From NCBI GenBank assembly GCA_964456185.1, contig CAYVZZ010000033.1, positions 1 to 21,919 on the forward strand: a stretch of DNA of 21,919 nucleotides, in the 5' to 3' direction. The stretch's first letter is position 1. Every line of letters starts with the position of its first letter. This DNA comes from CAYVZZ01 sp964456185. Lineage in GTDB: Bacteria; Pseudomonadota; Gammaproteobacteria; Pseudomonadales; Alcanivoracaceae. Under the pieces are notes generated by a model. The model saw only the letters and a list, made by a program, of their open reading frames with translations. It made no database searches and was not told where the DNA came from. The position numbers and the translations under genes are program-made. Shown here piece by piece: positions 1-8,229 of the stretch.

Positions 1-1
1 C

Positions 2-1624
2 ATGAACCGACAACAATTACCTGAATGGCAAGCATTAGAGGCGCATGCCGCCGAGATGAAACAGCAACACCTGAGTGAGCTGTTTCAGGCAGATGCGCAC
101 CGCTTTTCTCGCTTCAGTCGTCAGCAGTCCGGCCTGTTGGCCGATTTCAGTAAACAGCGTGTTACGCAGACCATGTTAGAGCAACTTTGTGCCTTGGCTG
201 ATGCTTGCCAGCTGCCCGATGCCATCGATGCACTGTTTCGTGGAGATAAGGTCAACCTCAGCGAGCAGCGCGCGGCGAAGCACTGGAGCCTGCGCCTGCC
301 CGATGTCGAACGCAGCGATGAAGTCAGTGCGCAACTCGACAAAATGCAGCAGCTGGTTTCATTGTTACGCGCTGGTCAATGGCGCGGCGCACGCGGTGAT
401 GCCATTACCGATGTGGTCAATATCGGGGTGGGCGGTTCTGATTTGGGGCCACGCATGGCGAGCTATGCCTTACGCGATTTCGCCGCTGAATCCGCCCATC
501 CTTTACGAGTGCATTTTGCGTCAAGCATGGATGGCAGCCAAATCGCACAGCTGCGTCAACGCCTTCGGCCTGGGTCGACACTGTTCATCGTATCTTCGAA
601 ATCGTTTTCCACCACCGATACCCTGCACAATGCCGATAGCGCACGTCAGTGGCTGGTTAAGCATTTAGGCAATGAAGCCACCGTTTTGCGTTGTCACTTT
701 ATTGGCGTGTCGTCGAAGCCCGAGAAGATGACGGCTTGGGGCATTCCCGCCACTAATCAGCTGCAATTGTGGGACTGGGTTGGTGGCCGTTTTTCTCTCT
801 GGTCGGCCATTGGGTTGCCCATTGCATTAACACTGGGCATGGACGGCTTTCGTGAGTTGCTGGCCGGTGCGGCGCGTATGGATCGGCATTTTCGTGGTGC
901 CGATTTGCCTGACAACATTCCAGTGCTCATGGCACTGCTGGATGTGTGGAATGTGGATTTTCTCGGCATTGGCGCGCGTACCATTTTGCCTTATGACGGT
1001 CGGCTACGTTATCTGCCGGCTTATTTCGAACAGCTGGAAATGGAGTCCAATGGTAAGTCGGTGGGTCTTCATGGCGAATCCCTAGAGCACGCCACCTGCC
1101 CGGTGATTTGGGGTGAAATAGGGCCGAATGCCCAGCATGCGTTTTATCAATTGCTGCATCAGGGGTCTCATGCCGTTGCTTGTGACTTTATTGTGCCGGC
1201 CAAACGCGACTACCCAGGTGGCGAAGAGGGCGACGAATTGGCGCGCCAGCATCAATTGGCTTTGGCTAATAGCTTGGCGCAAAGCCGTTTGCTGGCGTTT
1301 GGCGATAAAGCGTTGGAATCGGCATTACCCGAGCCTTGGCGGCAATATCGTGGCAATCAGCCCAGTAATATGTTGTTATTGAATGAGTTGAGCCCGGCTA
1401 ATTTGGGGGCGCTAATCGCCCTTTATGAGCACAAGGTTTATGCCTCGGCGGTAATTTGGGGCAACAATCCATTCGACCAGTGGGGAGTGGAAATGGGCAA
1501 GAAGATTGCAGAAGCACTATTACCCCAAGTGAGGGGGGAGGTCGCCGCGGCGGATACCCTAGATAGCTCGACGGCAGGGCTGATAGCTGCTATCGAAAAG
1601 CAGGCGGCTTCTCGTGACCGTTGA
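2..1624 (+). CDS. pgi: Glucose-6-phosphate isomerase
   Basis: Cytoplasmic enzyme interconverting glucose 6-phosphate and fructose 6-phosphate in glycolysis and gluconeogenesis. The 540-residue product matches the usual length (about 550 in E. coli). Visible family motifs are the sugar-phosphate binding segment VSSKSFSTTDT (197-207), the first signature DWVGGRFSLWSAIG (258-271), and the second signature ending FDQWGVEMGKK (491-501). By family knowledge the catalytic residues are Glu348 (in MESNGKS), His386 (in LLHQGSH) and Lys500; all are present. The ATG at the second base of the window begins MNRQQLPEWQALEAH, which resembles known N-termini, so the gene is probably complete, but its ribosome binding site and promoter lie outside. 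The stop codon overlaps the next gene by 11 bases, which suggests translational coupling. Confidence 0.97.
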   Translation: MNRQQLPEWQALEAHAAEMKQQHLSELFQADAHRFSRFSRQQSGLLADFSKQRVTQTMLEQLCALADACQLPDAIDALFRGDKVNLSEQRAAKHWSLRLPDVERSDEVSAQLDKMQQLVSLLRAGQWRGARGDAITDVVNIGVGGSDLGPRMASYALRDFAAESAHPLRVHFASSMDGSQIAQLRQRLRPGSTLFIVSSKSFSTTDTLHNADSARQWLVKHLGNEATVLRCHFIGVSSKPEKMTAWGIPATNQLQLWDWVGGRFSLWSAIGLPIALTLGMDGFRELLAGAARMDRHFRGADLPDNIPVLMALLDVWNVDFLGIGARTILPYDGRLRYLPAYFEQLEMESNGKSVGLHGESLEHATCPVIWGEIGPNAQHAFYQLLHQGSHAVACDFIVPAKRDYPGGEEGDELARQHQLALANSLAQSRLLAFGDKALESALPEPWRQYRGNQPSNMLLLNELSPANLGALIALYEHKVYASAVIWGNNPFDQWGVEMGKKIAEALLPQVRGEVAAADTLDSSTAGLIAAIEKQAASRDR

Positions 1625-2426
1625 GCTGTTACTGGCTTACTTGTTGCTGGGCAGCTTTTCTGGCTTTGTGGCAGGTCTGCTGGGTGTTGGTGGCGGCTCG
1701 GTGCTGGTGCCGCTGCTCACCATGCTATTTGCCATTGCGGGCTTTAGTGATGCCATGACGGTACACATGGCCATTGCGTCTTCCATGTCGATTATCTTGT
1801 TCACCTCGGTTTCCAGTGTGCATGCTCATCACAAGCATGGCGGTATCGTTTGGCCGCTGGCCTGGTGGTTGATTCCCGGCGTCTTGCTGGGCTCCTGGAT
1901 TGGGCCGGTTATTGCGACCTATATGAATGCCAACTGGCTGGCCGGTTTGTTTGGCGTGTTTATTGTCGGCTCGGCCATGCAAATGTTGTACAAGACCAAA
2001 CCCACCGCGTTTAAGCCGAAGCAAAAGCCGGTTAAGCCCGCCAGTACGCTCACCGCAGGCTTGGGCATTGGCACCTTGTCGGGGTTGGTCGGGTCGGGAG
2101 GCGGTTTTATTACCGTGCCATTTTTGAAATGGCGCGGGTTGGCCGTGCATCAAGCCGTAGCAACCTCGGCGGTGATGGGCTTCCCCATTGCCTTGGCGGG
2201 CACCCTGAGTTATATCCATCAAGGTTGGCAAATGGCTGGGCTGCCACAGGGCAGTTTGGGATACATTTATTTGCCAGCGGTGGCGATTGCCGGTTTTGCC
2301 AGTATTTTCTTTGCGCCGATAGGTGCCAATTTGTCTTACACCATGAACACGCGGCAATTGAGTGTGGTCTTTTCCGGCTTGTTACTGGCATTGGCCGTGT
2401 ACATGTTTTGGCAGGCTTTTGTGTAG
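1614..2426 (+). CDS. TauE/SafE family membrane transporter (anion or sulfonate permease type)
   Basis: A 270-residue, very hydrophobic inner-membrane protein with about eight predicted membrane segments. The family's internal duplication is clear: GLLGVGGGSVLVPLL (21-35) is repeated as GLVGSGGGFITVPFL (157-171), each at the start of one half. A Lys/Pro-rich loop at about 127-143 separates the halves and is probably cytoplasmic. The family is linked to export or import of sulfite, sulfonates or other organic anions, but the substrate cannot be read from this sequence. The start is GTG at 1614, inside the end of pgi and in another frame; no strong Shine-Dalgarno sequence precedes it, so coupling to pgi translation is likely. 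The stop is one base before the next start codon. Confidence 0.9.
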   Translation: MTVELLLAYLLLGSFSGFVAGLLGVGGGSVLVPLLTMLFAIAGFSDAMTVHMAIASSMSIILFTSVSSVHAHHKHGGIVWPLAWWLIPGVLLGSWIGPVIATYMNANWLAGLFGVFIVGSAMQMLYKTKPTAFKPKQKPVKPASTLTAGLGIGTLSGLVGSGGGFITVPFLKWRGLAVHQAVATSAVMGFPIALAGTLSYIHQGWQMAGLPQGSLGYIYLPAVAIAGFASIFFAPIGANLSYTMNTRQLSVVFSGLLLALAVYMFWQAFV

Positions 2427-2427
2427 T

Positions 2428-2712
2428 ATGTCACGGCCTTGGTTTGTGTACTTATTGCGCTGTCAATCGGGGCGCATCTACACTGGCGTTACACCGGATT
2501 TGGATGCGCGGATGGCAAAGCATCGAAGCGGCAAGGGCGCTAAATTTACTCGCGCCGATCCGCCTGACAAACTATTGGCATGGCGACAATTTCCCAGCCA
2601 ATCTGACGCACTAAAAGAAGAGTATCGTATTAAACGGCTCACTCGTACCAATAAGCAAAAACTTATCACTGAGTGGCGTTATGACAAGAGCAGTAGAAGA
2701 AAAGCAATTTGA
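2428..2712 (+). CDS. GIY-YIG domain protein, YhbQ/UPF0213 type
   Basis: A 94-residue single-domain protein. The GIY-YIG core appears as VYLLRC (7-12) followed by IYTG (17-20), then the conserved Arg28 and, in the last helix, Glu65 in ALKEEYRIKR, the expected metal-binding glutamate. The stretch SGKGAKFTR (34-42) is typical of the UPF0213/YhbQ group. These resemble the catalytic half of UvrC and homing endonucleases, but the physiological role of the stand-alone bacterial proteins is not settled. I chose the ATG at 2428 because homology begins here; an upstream in-frame ATG at 2362 would add 22 residues read out of frame from the transporter gene. The last 32 bases overlap the next gene. Confidence 0.88.
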   Translation: MSRPWFVYLLRCQSGRIYTGVTPDLDARMAKHRSGKGAKFTRADPPDKLLAWRQFPSQSDALKEEYRIKRLTRTNKQKLITEWRYDKSSRRKAI

Positions 2713-3559
2713 CTTGCCGTATGGGCAATTGGCGGGGCGTTTCTGGCCGGGGGAGGGCATGCCAATTTTGGCGCTTCACGGTTTTTTGGATAATGCCAAC
2801 TCCTTTCTCCCGCTGGTTGAATATTTGCCTAACCCCTTATTGGCACTGGACTTGCCCGGTCACGGCTTGTCTGACCCGCGCCCTGCGGGTATCAATTATC
2901 ATTTCCTGGATTATGTGGAAGATGTGTGCCGTTTGGCGCTGCAACTGGATTGGCCGCGGTTTCATTTGTTGGGGCATTCGCTAGGTGCCGGTGTGGCCAG
3001 CTTTGCGATGACAAGCCGCATGCTGCCGGTAGAGCGTTTGATGCTGCTGGATGGCATTGGCCCGATGAGTGCGCAGGGCAAGGCGGCAGGGCGCACCTTT
3101 TCCAAGGCCACGAAAAAACGCCTGGGTCCACACGGCAATAAGCCGGTTTATGCGACCCAAGAGGCGGCCGCAGAAAGTCGCACAAAAGGGTTTGGTGGCT
3201 TGTCTCTGGCGGCATCTGAGGTGCTATGTGAACGTGGTTTGGAAACCTGCAAGGACGGCTACACTTGGCGTACGGATTCGCGCTTGCGTTGGCCAACGCC
3301 CATGTACATCGAAGACAGCCAAGTGAAAAGCATGTTAAGCGGCATTCAGGTACCGACTTTGTTGCTGTCGGCCACTAAAGGGCTAGGAGGCAGTGGTTTG
3401 CTTAAGCACCGATATGATTGGGTACCGAATTTAAGTGTGCAAGATATGCAAGGCAATCACCACGCCCACATGGAGCACCCCAAAGCGGTGGCGGCTCAAT
3501 TATTGGCTTGGTTGGCAACACCTGCCGATACAGAAGCTTCCGCATCGGCAGGCCAGTAG
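2681..3559 (+). CDS. Alpha/beta hydrolase
   Basis: A 292-residue soluble alpha/beta hydrolase-fold protein. It shows the oxyanion-hole motif LALHGFLDNANSF (30-42), the strand-turn DLPGHGLSD (57-65), the nucleophile elbow GHSLGAG with Ser100, and a late histidine cluster GNHHAHMEHP (258-267) holding the likely catalytic His260 or His261. The overall pattern recalls the SERHL-like serine hydrolases. The acid of the triad is not obvious to me. No signal peptide is present, so it should be cytoplasmic; the ester or amide substrate is unknown. The ATG at 2681 lies within the GIY-YIG gene (32-base overlap) with only a weak Shine-Dalgarno. The stop codon directly abuts the stop codon of the convergent GMC gene, with no base between. 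Confidence 0.9.
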   Translation: MTRAVEEKQFDLPYGQLAGRFWPGEGMPILALHGFLDNANSFLPLVEYLPNPLLALDLPGHGLSDPRPAGINYHFLDYVEDVCRLALQLDWPRFHLLGHSLGAGVASFAMTSRMLPVERLMLLDGIGPMSAQGKAAGRTFSKATKKRLGPHGNKPVYATQEAAAESRTKGFGGLSLAASEVLCERGLETCKDGYTWRTDSRLRWPTPMYIEDSQVKSMLSGIQVPTLLLSATKGLGGSGLLKHRYDWVPNLSVQDMQGNHHAHMEHPKAVAAQLLAWLATPADTEASASAGQ

Positions 3560-5167
3560 TTAGCCGCTTTCGGCCAAAATGCCTTCGGCGGCTTTTTCGG
3601 CAATCATCACCGTGGGCGCATTCGTGTTGCCGCCAATCAGTGTTGGCATGATGGATGCGTCGACCACGTACAGGCCTTCCAGTCCATGCACTTTGAGATG
3701 GCTATCGACCACTGCCATGTCGTCGTTGCCCATTTTACAGGTGCCAACCGGGTGGTATATGGTTTCGGTTTTCTCACGCAAATGGTCACGCAGCTGATCA
3801 TCACTTTGCTTGTCGTCGCCAGGGAAAATCTCGTCGGCGCGCCAAGGGGTGAGCGCGTCCTGTTTCATGATGCGACGCACGGCCTTAATGCCGCGCAGCA
3901 TGTTTTCCATGTCGTCCGGGTCGCTAAGCATATTGAAATCGATTAGCGCCGGGCTGGTTGGATCGGCGTCCCGCAGGCCAATATAGCCGCGTGACTTGGG
4001 ACGCAAAATGCAGACGTGGGCAGAGTAACCCCAACCGGTAGAGAACCACAGGTTGAGCCCGTGGTTATCCAGTAAGGTAGAGCTGAGATGCAGCTGTAAA
4101 TCAGGGATGGGTTCTTCCGGGCGCGATTTGATGAAACCGCCAGCCTCGGCCACGTTGGATGTCAGCGGCCCTTTATGCCCTTTGACGAAGTATTCATACA
4201 GTGCTTTGAGGCCTCGGGTTAGGAGATAACCGGGGCCGAGGCTCATGGTGCCAGAGTGTTGCTTGGAATGTTGTACCACCAGCGCATCCGGGTGGTCTTG
4301 CAGGTTTTGTCCCACACCGGGCAGGTCGTGAATTTGCGTAATGCCGTGGTGTTCCAGTTGTTCTTTTCCGCCAATGCCGGATAACAGCAACAACTGCGGC
4401 GAGTTGATGGCGCCGCCCGACAGGATAACGCGATTGGCTTTAATGGTTTGGGTGCGACCGGCGTTGAGATATTCCACACCGACAGCTTTTTTGCCTTCCA
4501 TAATGACTTTGGTAGCCAGGCAGTCTGTGAGTACCGTCAGGTTGTCGCGTTCGTCTTTAATGGGCGTCAGGTAGCCGCGTGCTACGTTGCTGCGCTCGCC
4601 GTCGATTTGGGTGACCTGGAAAAGATCAACGCCTTCTTGCACGTCGTTGTTGAGGTCGTTGGTTGCCGGGTGGCCGGCTTCGACTGCCGCTTTCACAAAG
4701 GCTCGGCTGACGTCGTGTGAATAGGTAAGGTCAGAGACGTTTAAATTGCCACCTACGCCGTGAAATTCATCCGCGCCGCGGGCGTTGTTTTCTGATTTTT
4801 TAAAGTAGGGCAGCACGTCATCCCAGCCCCAGCCTTCGTTACCCAGTTCTGCCCAGTGGTCGTAGTCCCACTTGTGACCGCGGGTGTAAACCATGGCATT
4901 AACCGAGCTGGAGCCTCCAAGGGTTTTACCACGCGGGACATATAGCTCGCGATTGTTGAGGTGTTTCTGGGGGGCGGACCAGTATCGCCAGTTGCGCTTG
5001 TTGGAACGCATCAAGGCAATGATGCCCGCGGGAATTCGCACTAGCGGGCTGTCGTCATCGGGGCCGGCTTCCAGCAGGCACACGCGATGCTGTGGGTTGG
5101 CCGATAATCGATTGGCCAGCACGCAGCCGGCAGAGCCACCACCCACAATAAGATAATCGAATTGCAT
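3560..5167 (-). CDS. GMC-family FAD-dependent alcohol/choline dehydrogenase-like oxidoreductase
   Basis: A 535-residue flavoprotein of the glucose-methanol-choline family, which oxidises alcohols using FAD. The N-terminal dinucleotide fold has VGGGSAG (8-14) and the FAD acidic residue in LLEAGPDD (31-38). GMC signature 1 is around GGSSSVNAMVYTRG (84-97) and signature 2 is SGGAINSPQLLLLSGIG (250-266). Near the C-terminus YHPVGTCKMG carries the catalytic His472, and GGNTNAPT carries Asn514, the His/Asn pair usual in choline dehydrogenase-like members. The sequence fits the BetA/AlkJ-like subgroup, but choline, aliphatic alcohols or others are all possible, and no betB or betI lies nearby. A Shine-Dalgarno-like GGGAG (minus strand, near 5180) precedes the ATG. 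The upstream minus-strand gene is separated by a terminator. Confidence 0.93.
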   Translation of the reverse strand: MQFDYLIVGGGSAGCVLANRLSANPQHRVCLLEAGPDDDSPLVRIPAGIIALMRSNKRNWRYWSAPQKHLNNRELYVPRGKTLGGSSSVNAMVYTRGHKWDYDHWAELGNEGWGWDDVLPYFKKSENNARGADEFHGVGGNLNVSDLTYSHDVSRAFVKAAVEAGHPATNDLNNDVQEGVDLFQVTQIDGERSNVARGYLTPIKDERDNLTVLTDCLATKVIMEGKKAVGVEYLNAGRTQTIKANRVILSGGAINSPQLLLLSGIGGKEQLEHHGITQIHDLPGVGQNLQDHPDALVVQHSKQHSGTMSLGPGYLLTRGLKALYEYFVKGHKGPLTSNVAEAGGFIKSRPEEPIPDLQLHLSSTLLDNHGLNLWFSTGWGYSAHVCILRPKSRGYIGLRDADPTSPALIDFNMLSDPDDMENMLRGIKAVRRIMKQDALTPWRADEIFPGDDKQSDDQLRDHLREKTETIYHPVGTCKMGNDDMAVVDSHLKVHGLEGLYVVDASIMPTLIGGNTNAPTVMIAEKAAEGILAESG

Positions 5168-5414
5168 GAAAAAACCGCTCCCTTTTCGGTTAACAAACGA
5201 CCATCATTGTAAACCGATTGAGGTGTGGAAAAAGGGACAAAATGCGAATAAAAAAAACGGCATCCTGGGAAGATGCCGTTCTATTGCTCGGGAGAGCGTT
5301 ATTCATTGATGGATGGGAGTCATCAATGTGGGGATGAATTTTAAGCACTGGCCGGTTTTTTACATTCGCTTTACAGACTGCTGATGTGTCGCTGTGGTCA
5401 ATTGTTGTTCAGGT
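5168..5414. other. Intergenic region between the GMC gene and the GGDEF-EAL gene
   Basis: About 247 bases, the longest non-coding stretch of the window. It holds the terminator at 5250-5280 (listed separately). Nearer the GGDEF-EAL stop codon is a second, weaker inverted repeat with arms ATTGATG (5305-5311) and CATCAAT (5321-5327), which can extend outward through ATTC (5301-5304) and GAAT (5336-5339). The promoter of the GMC gene must lie in about 5180-5250, but I see no convincing -35/-10 pair. I see no coding sequence or RNA gene here. Confidence 0.5.
5250..5280 (-). terminator. Rho-independent terminator after the GGDEF-EAL gene
   Basis: A perfect 9-base-pair stem, AACGGCATC (5256-5264) and GATGCCGTT (5272-5280), with a 7-base loop. 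Read on the minus strand it is followed at once by a run of T (bases 5257-5251 are all A on the plus strand). It lies about 135 bases beyond the stop codon of the GGDEF-EAL gene and before the GMC gene, so it should separate the two. Confidence 0.85.
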
Positions 5415-8090
5415 TTATCGCGGACTCGGTTCTTTTAGCAGCCCTTCAAACGCTGAAGCCGGTAGGGGTTGGCTGTAAAAATATCCCTGAGCCTGATCGC
5501 AGCCAGCCTGCCTTAACCAATCTCTTTGCTCGCGGGTTTCCACTCCTTCCGCAATAACCTGTAAATTCAGGCCGTGTGCAAGCGAAATAATGGAGCGCAC
5601 GATGGCAATGGTGGCTTTATCGCCCAGCTCGGCGATGAAGGACTGGTCGATCTTTAGTTTATCGACGGGCAGTTGCTTGAGGTAGGACAAGCTGGAATAA
5701 CCTGTACCAAAATCGTCAATGGCGGTCATGATTCCCATGCGATGGAAGGTGTCTAGGGCATCGAGCACCGGTTGGATGTCGCCGATGAAAACCGACTCGG
5801 TGATCTCTAGCTCCAGGCGAGAAGCGTCTAATTGTAAGTCTTTTAAGAGCTTGGGAAGGAGGTGGCTCAAGTTGCCTTGGGTAAATTGCGGTACCGATAG
5901 ATTGATCGCCAGCCTGAGTGGTGGGTAATCGGCGTCCTGCCAACGCTTTGCCTGTTGGCATGCTTGGGTTAAGACCCACTCACCTAGCGCCACGATATGG
6001 CCGGACTCCTCGGCAATGGGAATAAACTCGGCTGGGCTTATCAGCCCGTGCGTTGGGTGCTGCCAACGAATAAGCGCTTCTGCGCCAATAATGGCTCCGC
6101 TGTTCAAGTCGGTCTGTGGTTGGTAATACAGCACAAATTCATCGCGTTGTAGTGCTTTTTGCAGGTCATGGTTGATGTTGGCACGTTTTAAAAGCGCCTT
6201 TTCCATGTCGTCATGAAAATGACAATAGGTATTGCGCCCAGCTTTTTTCGCATTATGTAAGGCGATGTCTGCTTTACGAGCCAGCGTTTCGAAATTGCTG
6301 CCATGCTCGGGATAGTGAGATATGCCAGCAGACACAGAGGCATGTATTTCATGCCCGTCAAGACGATAGGTGTCGCGCAAACAGCGCATGAGTTTCTCAA
6401 TTAATGCGGGCTCATCATTTGGATGGGCTATTTCCGCGATGGTCAAAAATTCATCACCGCCGTGTCGGCTGGCAATATCGCCGGTTGCTAGGCAGTGTTC
6501 TAGCCGTTTGGCCAATGCAGTAAGCAGCCTGTCGCCCGTCTGGTGGCCTAATGAGTCATTGATGGTTTTGAAGTTGTCGACATCAATAAAAATAAACAGC
6601 AGTTGCTTGGAAGGCGGAGGCGAGCCTTCCTGCCAATGGGTAAAGAATTGCTGCGCTTGGCGTCGATTGGCCAAGCCGGTAAGTGAATCGTGCATGGCCA
6701 TGTGCCGAATGCGCAGTTCGGCTGTTTTGCGTTCGGTGATGTCGTCATTGGTGCCAACGAGTCGCTGCGGGTGCCCTTGTGCATCGCGGCTGACGGCCAT
6801 GGCGCGTGACAGAATCCACTTGTAGCTGCCGTCTTTACAACGCATCCGAAATTCATTGCGATAATAGGTGTCTTGGCTCTTGAGATAGCGCTTTAGGACG
6901 GCTGCAACATTGCTTTTGTCATCTGGGTGGACAAGATCCATCCAATTGCTGGCGGCCAGTTCTTCATCGGTATAGCCGAGCATTTCTTTCCAGCGTTTGG
7001 TGTAGGTGGTTTCCTGGGTTAGTAAGTTGGCGTCCCAAACCACGCTGCCGGCACCCTCCAAAGCAAACTTCCAGCGTGCTTCGCTGGCCCGCAATTTCTG
7101 CTCTATTGCATTACGTTGCTCAAGCTGGTCGTTGAGTTCGTGGGTGCGTTTGCGGGTTTGCTGGCGCAGCTGATGGTTCCATAAAAGGATAACGGCCAAG
7201 CTTATTAACAATAGAACGGCGGTGATTAATAGCCAGCGCACTGTTTGCCCGCCCAGAATGGGGGTGGGGATAGCAAGAGAAATCCAGCGGCTTTTAATGG
7301 CGTTACGCTGGCTGGCGGGTAATTGATGCAACCCCTTATTAAGGATGCTTTGCAGCATTGGCCAGTCTTTGCGTATGGCAAAACGGATGTCGTATTTGAT
7401 ATCCAGCTGGCCAGCAACGCGTAAGTTGCCTAGGTGCTGTGAGCGTAATACGTAAGAGGCGCTGGCCAGATCGGCGATGGCGGCATCAACATTGCCAAAT
7501 GAAAGCCGAGTCAGACCGATTGCATCGTTGGCCACCTCGACCCGATTAACGGCCGGGTAATGCTGGCTTAACCAAATATCGGCCTGATAGTCCTTTCCCA
7601 CTGCAACTCTCACTCCGTTTAGCGCGTTAGCCGTAAGCTGTTTTTTGTAGGCTTTGCGCACGATGATGGCCACCGGCACCTTCATATAGGGCTGGGTGAA
7701 ACGTAGATGGCGACTACGATTAAGTGTTTTTCCCACAGACATGAGTAGGTCGACTTGGTGCTGGCGGATGGCCTTTAGGCTGTCTGCGAAGGTGCCTGTG
7801 GGAACGAATTGAAAGTGAATGCCAAGCTGCCGGGACAGTGCACGGAGGTAATCAGGCGAAATGCCACTCGGTTTGCCCTGTGAATCGATGAAGCTAAACG
7901 GCGCGTATTGGGATGTCGGGGTGGTTGCTACGCGGATAGTGGGGTGAGCGTTAAGCCATTGCTGTTCCGCTGCGCTGAGTGTGGGTGGCTGAGTGGTTGG
8001 CGACGGAATGTTAAACAAGGCAATGAGCACGAGCAGCAGCACAACACTAGCCAGCGCAAACCACAGCCTCTTATTCACCCGAATTCCCAT
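5415..8090 (-). CDS. Membrane GGDEF-EAL protein with periplasmic solute-binding (SBP_bac_3) and PAS domains
   Basis: A predicted cyclic-di-GMP enzyme of 891 residues. From the N-terminus: membrane segment (about 9-27), periplasmic family 3 solute-binding domain of the BvgS/amino-acid-binding type (about 40-270), second membrane segment (285-304), short coiled coil, PAS domain (about 335-455), GGDEF domain (about 460-620), EAL domain (about 632-880). The cyclase motif GGDEF (544-548) is intact, but the RxxD inhibitory site upstream is AxxD (535-538), so product inhibition is probably lost. The phosphodiesterase residues look intact: EAL (671-673), Asn730, Glu762, Asp792-Asp793 in DDFGTGYSS, Lys813, Glu848. 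The ligand of the sensor is unknown. I prefer ATG at 8090; a TTG four codons earlier (8102) has no Shine-Dalgarno, while GGA precedes the ATG by seven bases. Confidence 0.94.
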   Translation of the reverse strand: MGIRVNKRLWFALASVVLLLVLIALFNIPSPTTQPPTLSAAEQQWLNAHPTIRVATTPTSQYAPFSFIDSQGKPSGISPDYLRALSRQLGIHFQFVPTGTFADSLKAIRQHQVDLLMSVGKTLNRSRHLRFTQPYMKVPVAIIVRKAYKKQLTANALNGVRVAVGKDYQADIWLSQHYPAVNRVEVANDAIGLTRLSFGNVDAAIADLASASYVLRSQHLGNLRVAGQLDIKYDIRFAIRKDWPMLQSILNKGLHQLPASQRNAIKSRWISLAIPTPILGGQTVRWLLITAVLLLISLAVILLWNHQLRQQTRKRTHELNDQLEQRNAIEQKLRASEARWKFALEGAGSVVWDANLLTQETTYTKRWKEMLGYTDEELAASNWMDLVHPDDKSNVAAVLKRYLKSQDTYYRNEFRMRCKDGSYKWILSRAMAVSRDAQGHPQRLVGTNDDITERKTAELRIRHMAMHDSLTGLANRRQAQQFFTHWQEGSPPPSKQLLFIFIDVDNFKTINDSLGHQTGDRLLTALAKRLEHCLATGDIASRHGGDEFLTIAEIAHPNDEPALIEKLMRCLRDTYRLDGHEIHASVSAGISHYPEHGSNFETLARKADIALHNAKKAGRNTYCHFHDDMEKALLKRANINHDLQKALQRDEFVLYYQPQTDLNSGAIIGAEALIRWQHPTHGLISPAEFIPIAEESGHIVALGEWVLTQACQQAKRWQDADYPPLRLAINLSVPQFTQGNLSHLLPKLLKDLQLDASRLELEITESVFIGDIQPVLDALDTFHRMGIMTAIDDFGTGYSSLSYLKQLPVDKLKIDQSFIAELGDKATIAIVRSIISLAHGLNLQVIAEGVETREQRDWLRQAGCDQAQGYFYSQPLPASAFEGLLKEPSPR

Positions 8091-8121
8091 CGTTGAATCC
8101 AAACGATTAATTATTGTTCGT

Positions 8122-8153
8122 ATACTCTGACGCTAATCCGAGTAATAGAGTAT
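8122..8153. repeat. Inverted repeat upstream of the GGDEF-EAL gene
   Basis: Arms ATACTC (8122-8127) and GAGTAT (8148-8153), with a further GAGTA copy at 8140-8144, lie in the AT-rich leader 30-65 bases upstream of the GGDEF-EAL start. The position would suit an operator or promoter element. The arms are short, so chance is a real possibility. Confidence 0.25.
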
Positions 8154-8174
8154 TACAAATAAAAAGTAAAATAA

Positions 8175-8212
8175 TTTTAAAAGAAAACGGCGCACCCTAA
8201 GGCGCGCCGTTT
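8175..8212 (-). terminator. Rho-independent terminator after the aminotransferase gene
   Basis: A perfect 9-base-pair stem, AAACGGCGC (8185-8193) and GCGCCGTTT (8204-8212), with a 10-base loop. On the minus strand it is followed by a T-rich tract (TTTTCTTTTAAAA). It starts 17 bases after the aminotransferase stop codon and lies between that gene and the GGDEF-EAL gene. Confidence 0.9.
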
Positions 8213-8229
8213 GATGAGGCGTAACCTAC

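Noticed and set aside
1725..2357. Long minus-strand frame opposite the transporter gene (210 codons)
   Set aside because: Low-complexity, His/Pro/Gln/Arg-rich product typical of an antisense shadow; the plus strand encodes a clear TauE-family protein.
2362..2427. 22-codon extension of the GIY-YIG protein
   Set aside because: It lies inside the transporter gene in another frame and has no GIY-YIG homology; the ATG at 2428 is adjacent to the transporter stop.
5301..5339. Inverted repeat after the GGDEF-EAL gene as a small RNA or second terminator
   Set aside because: No T run follows and no promoter is evident; mentioned only within the intergenic entry.
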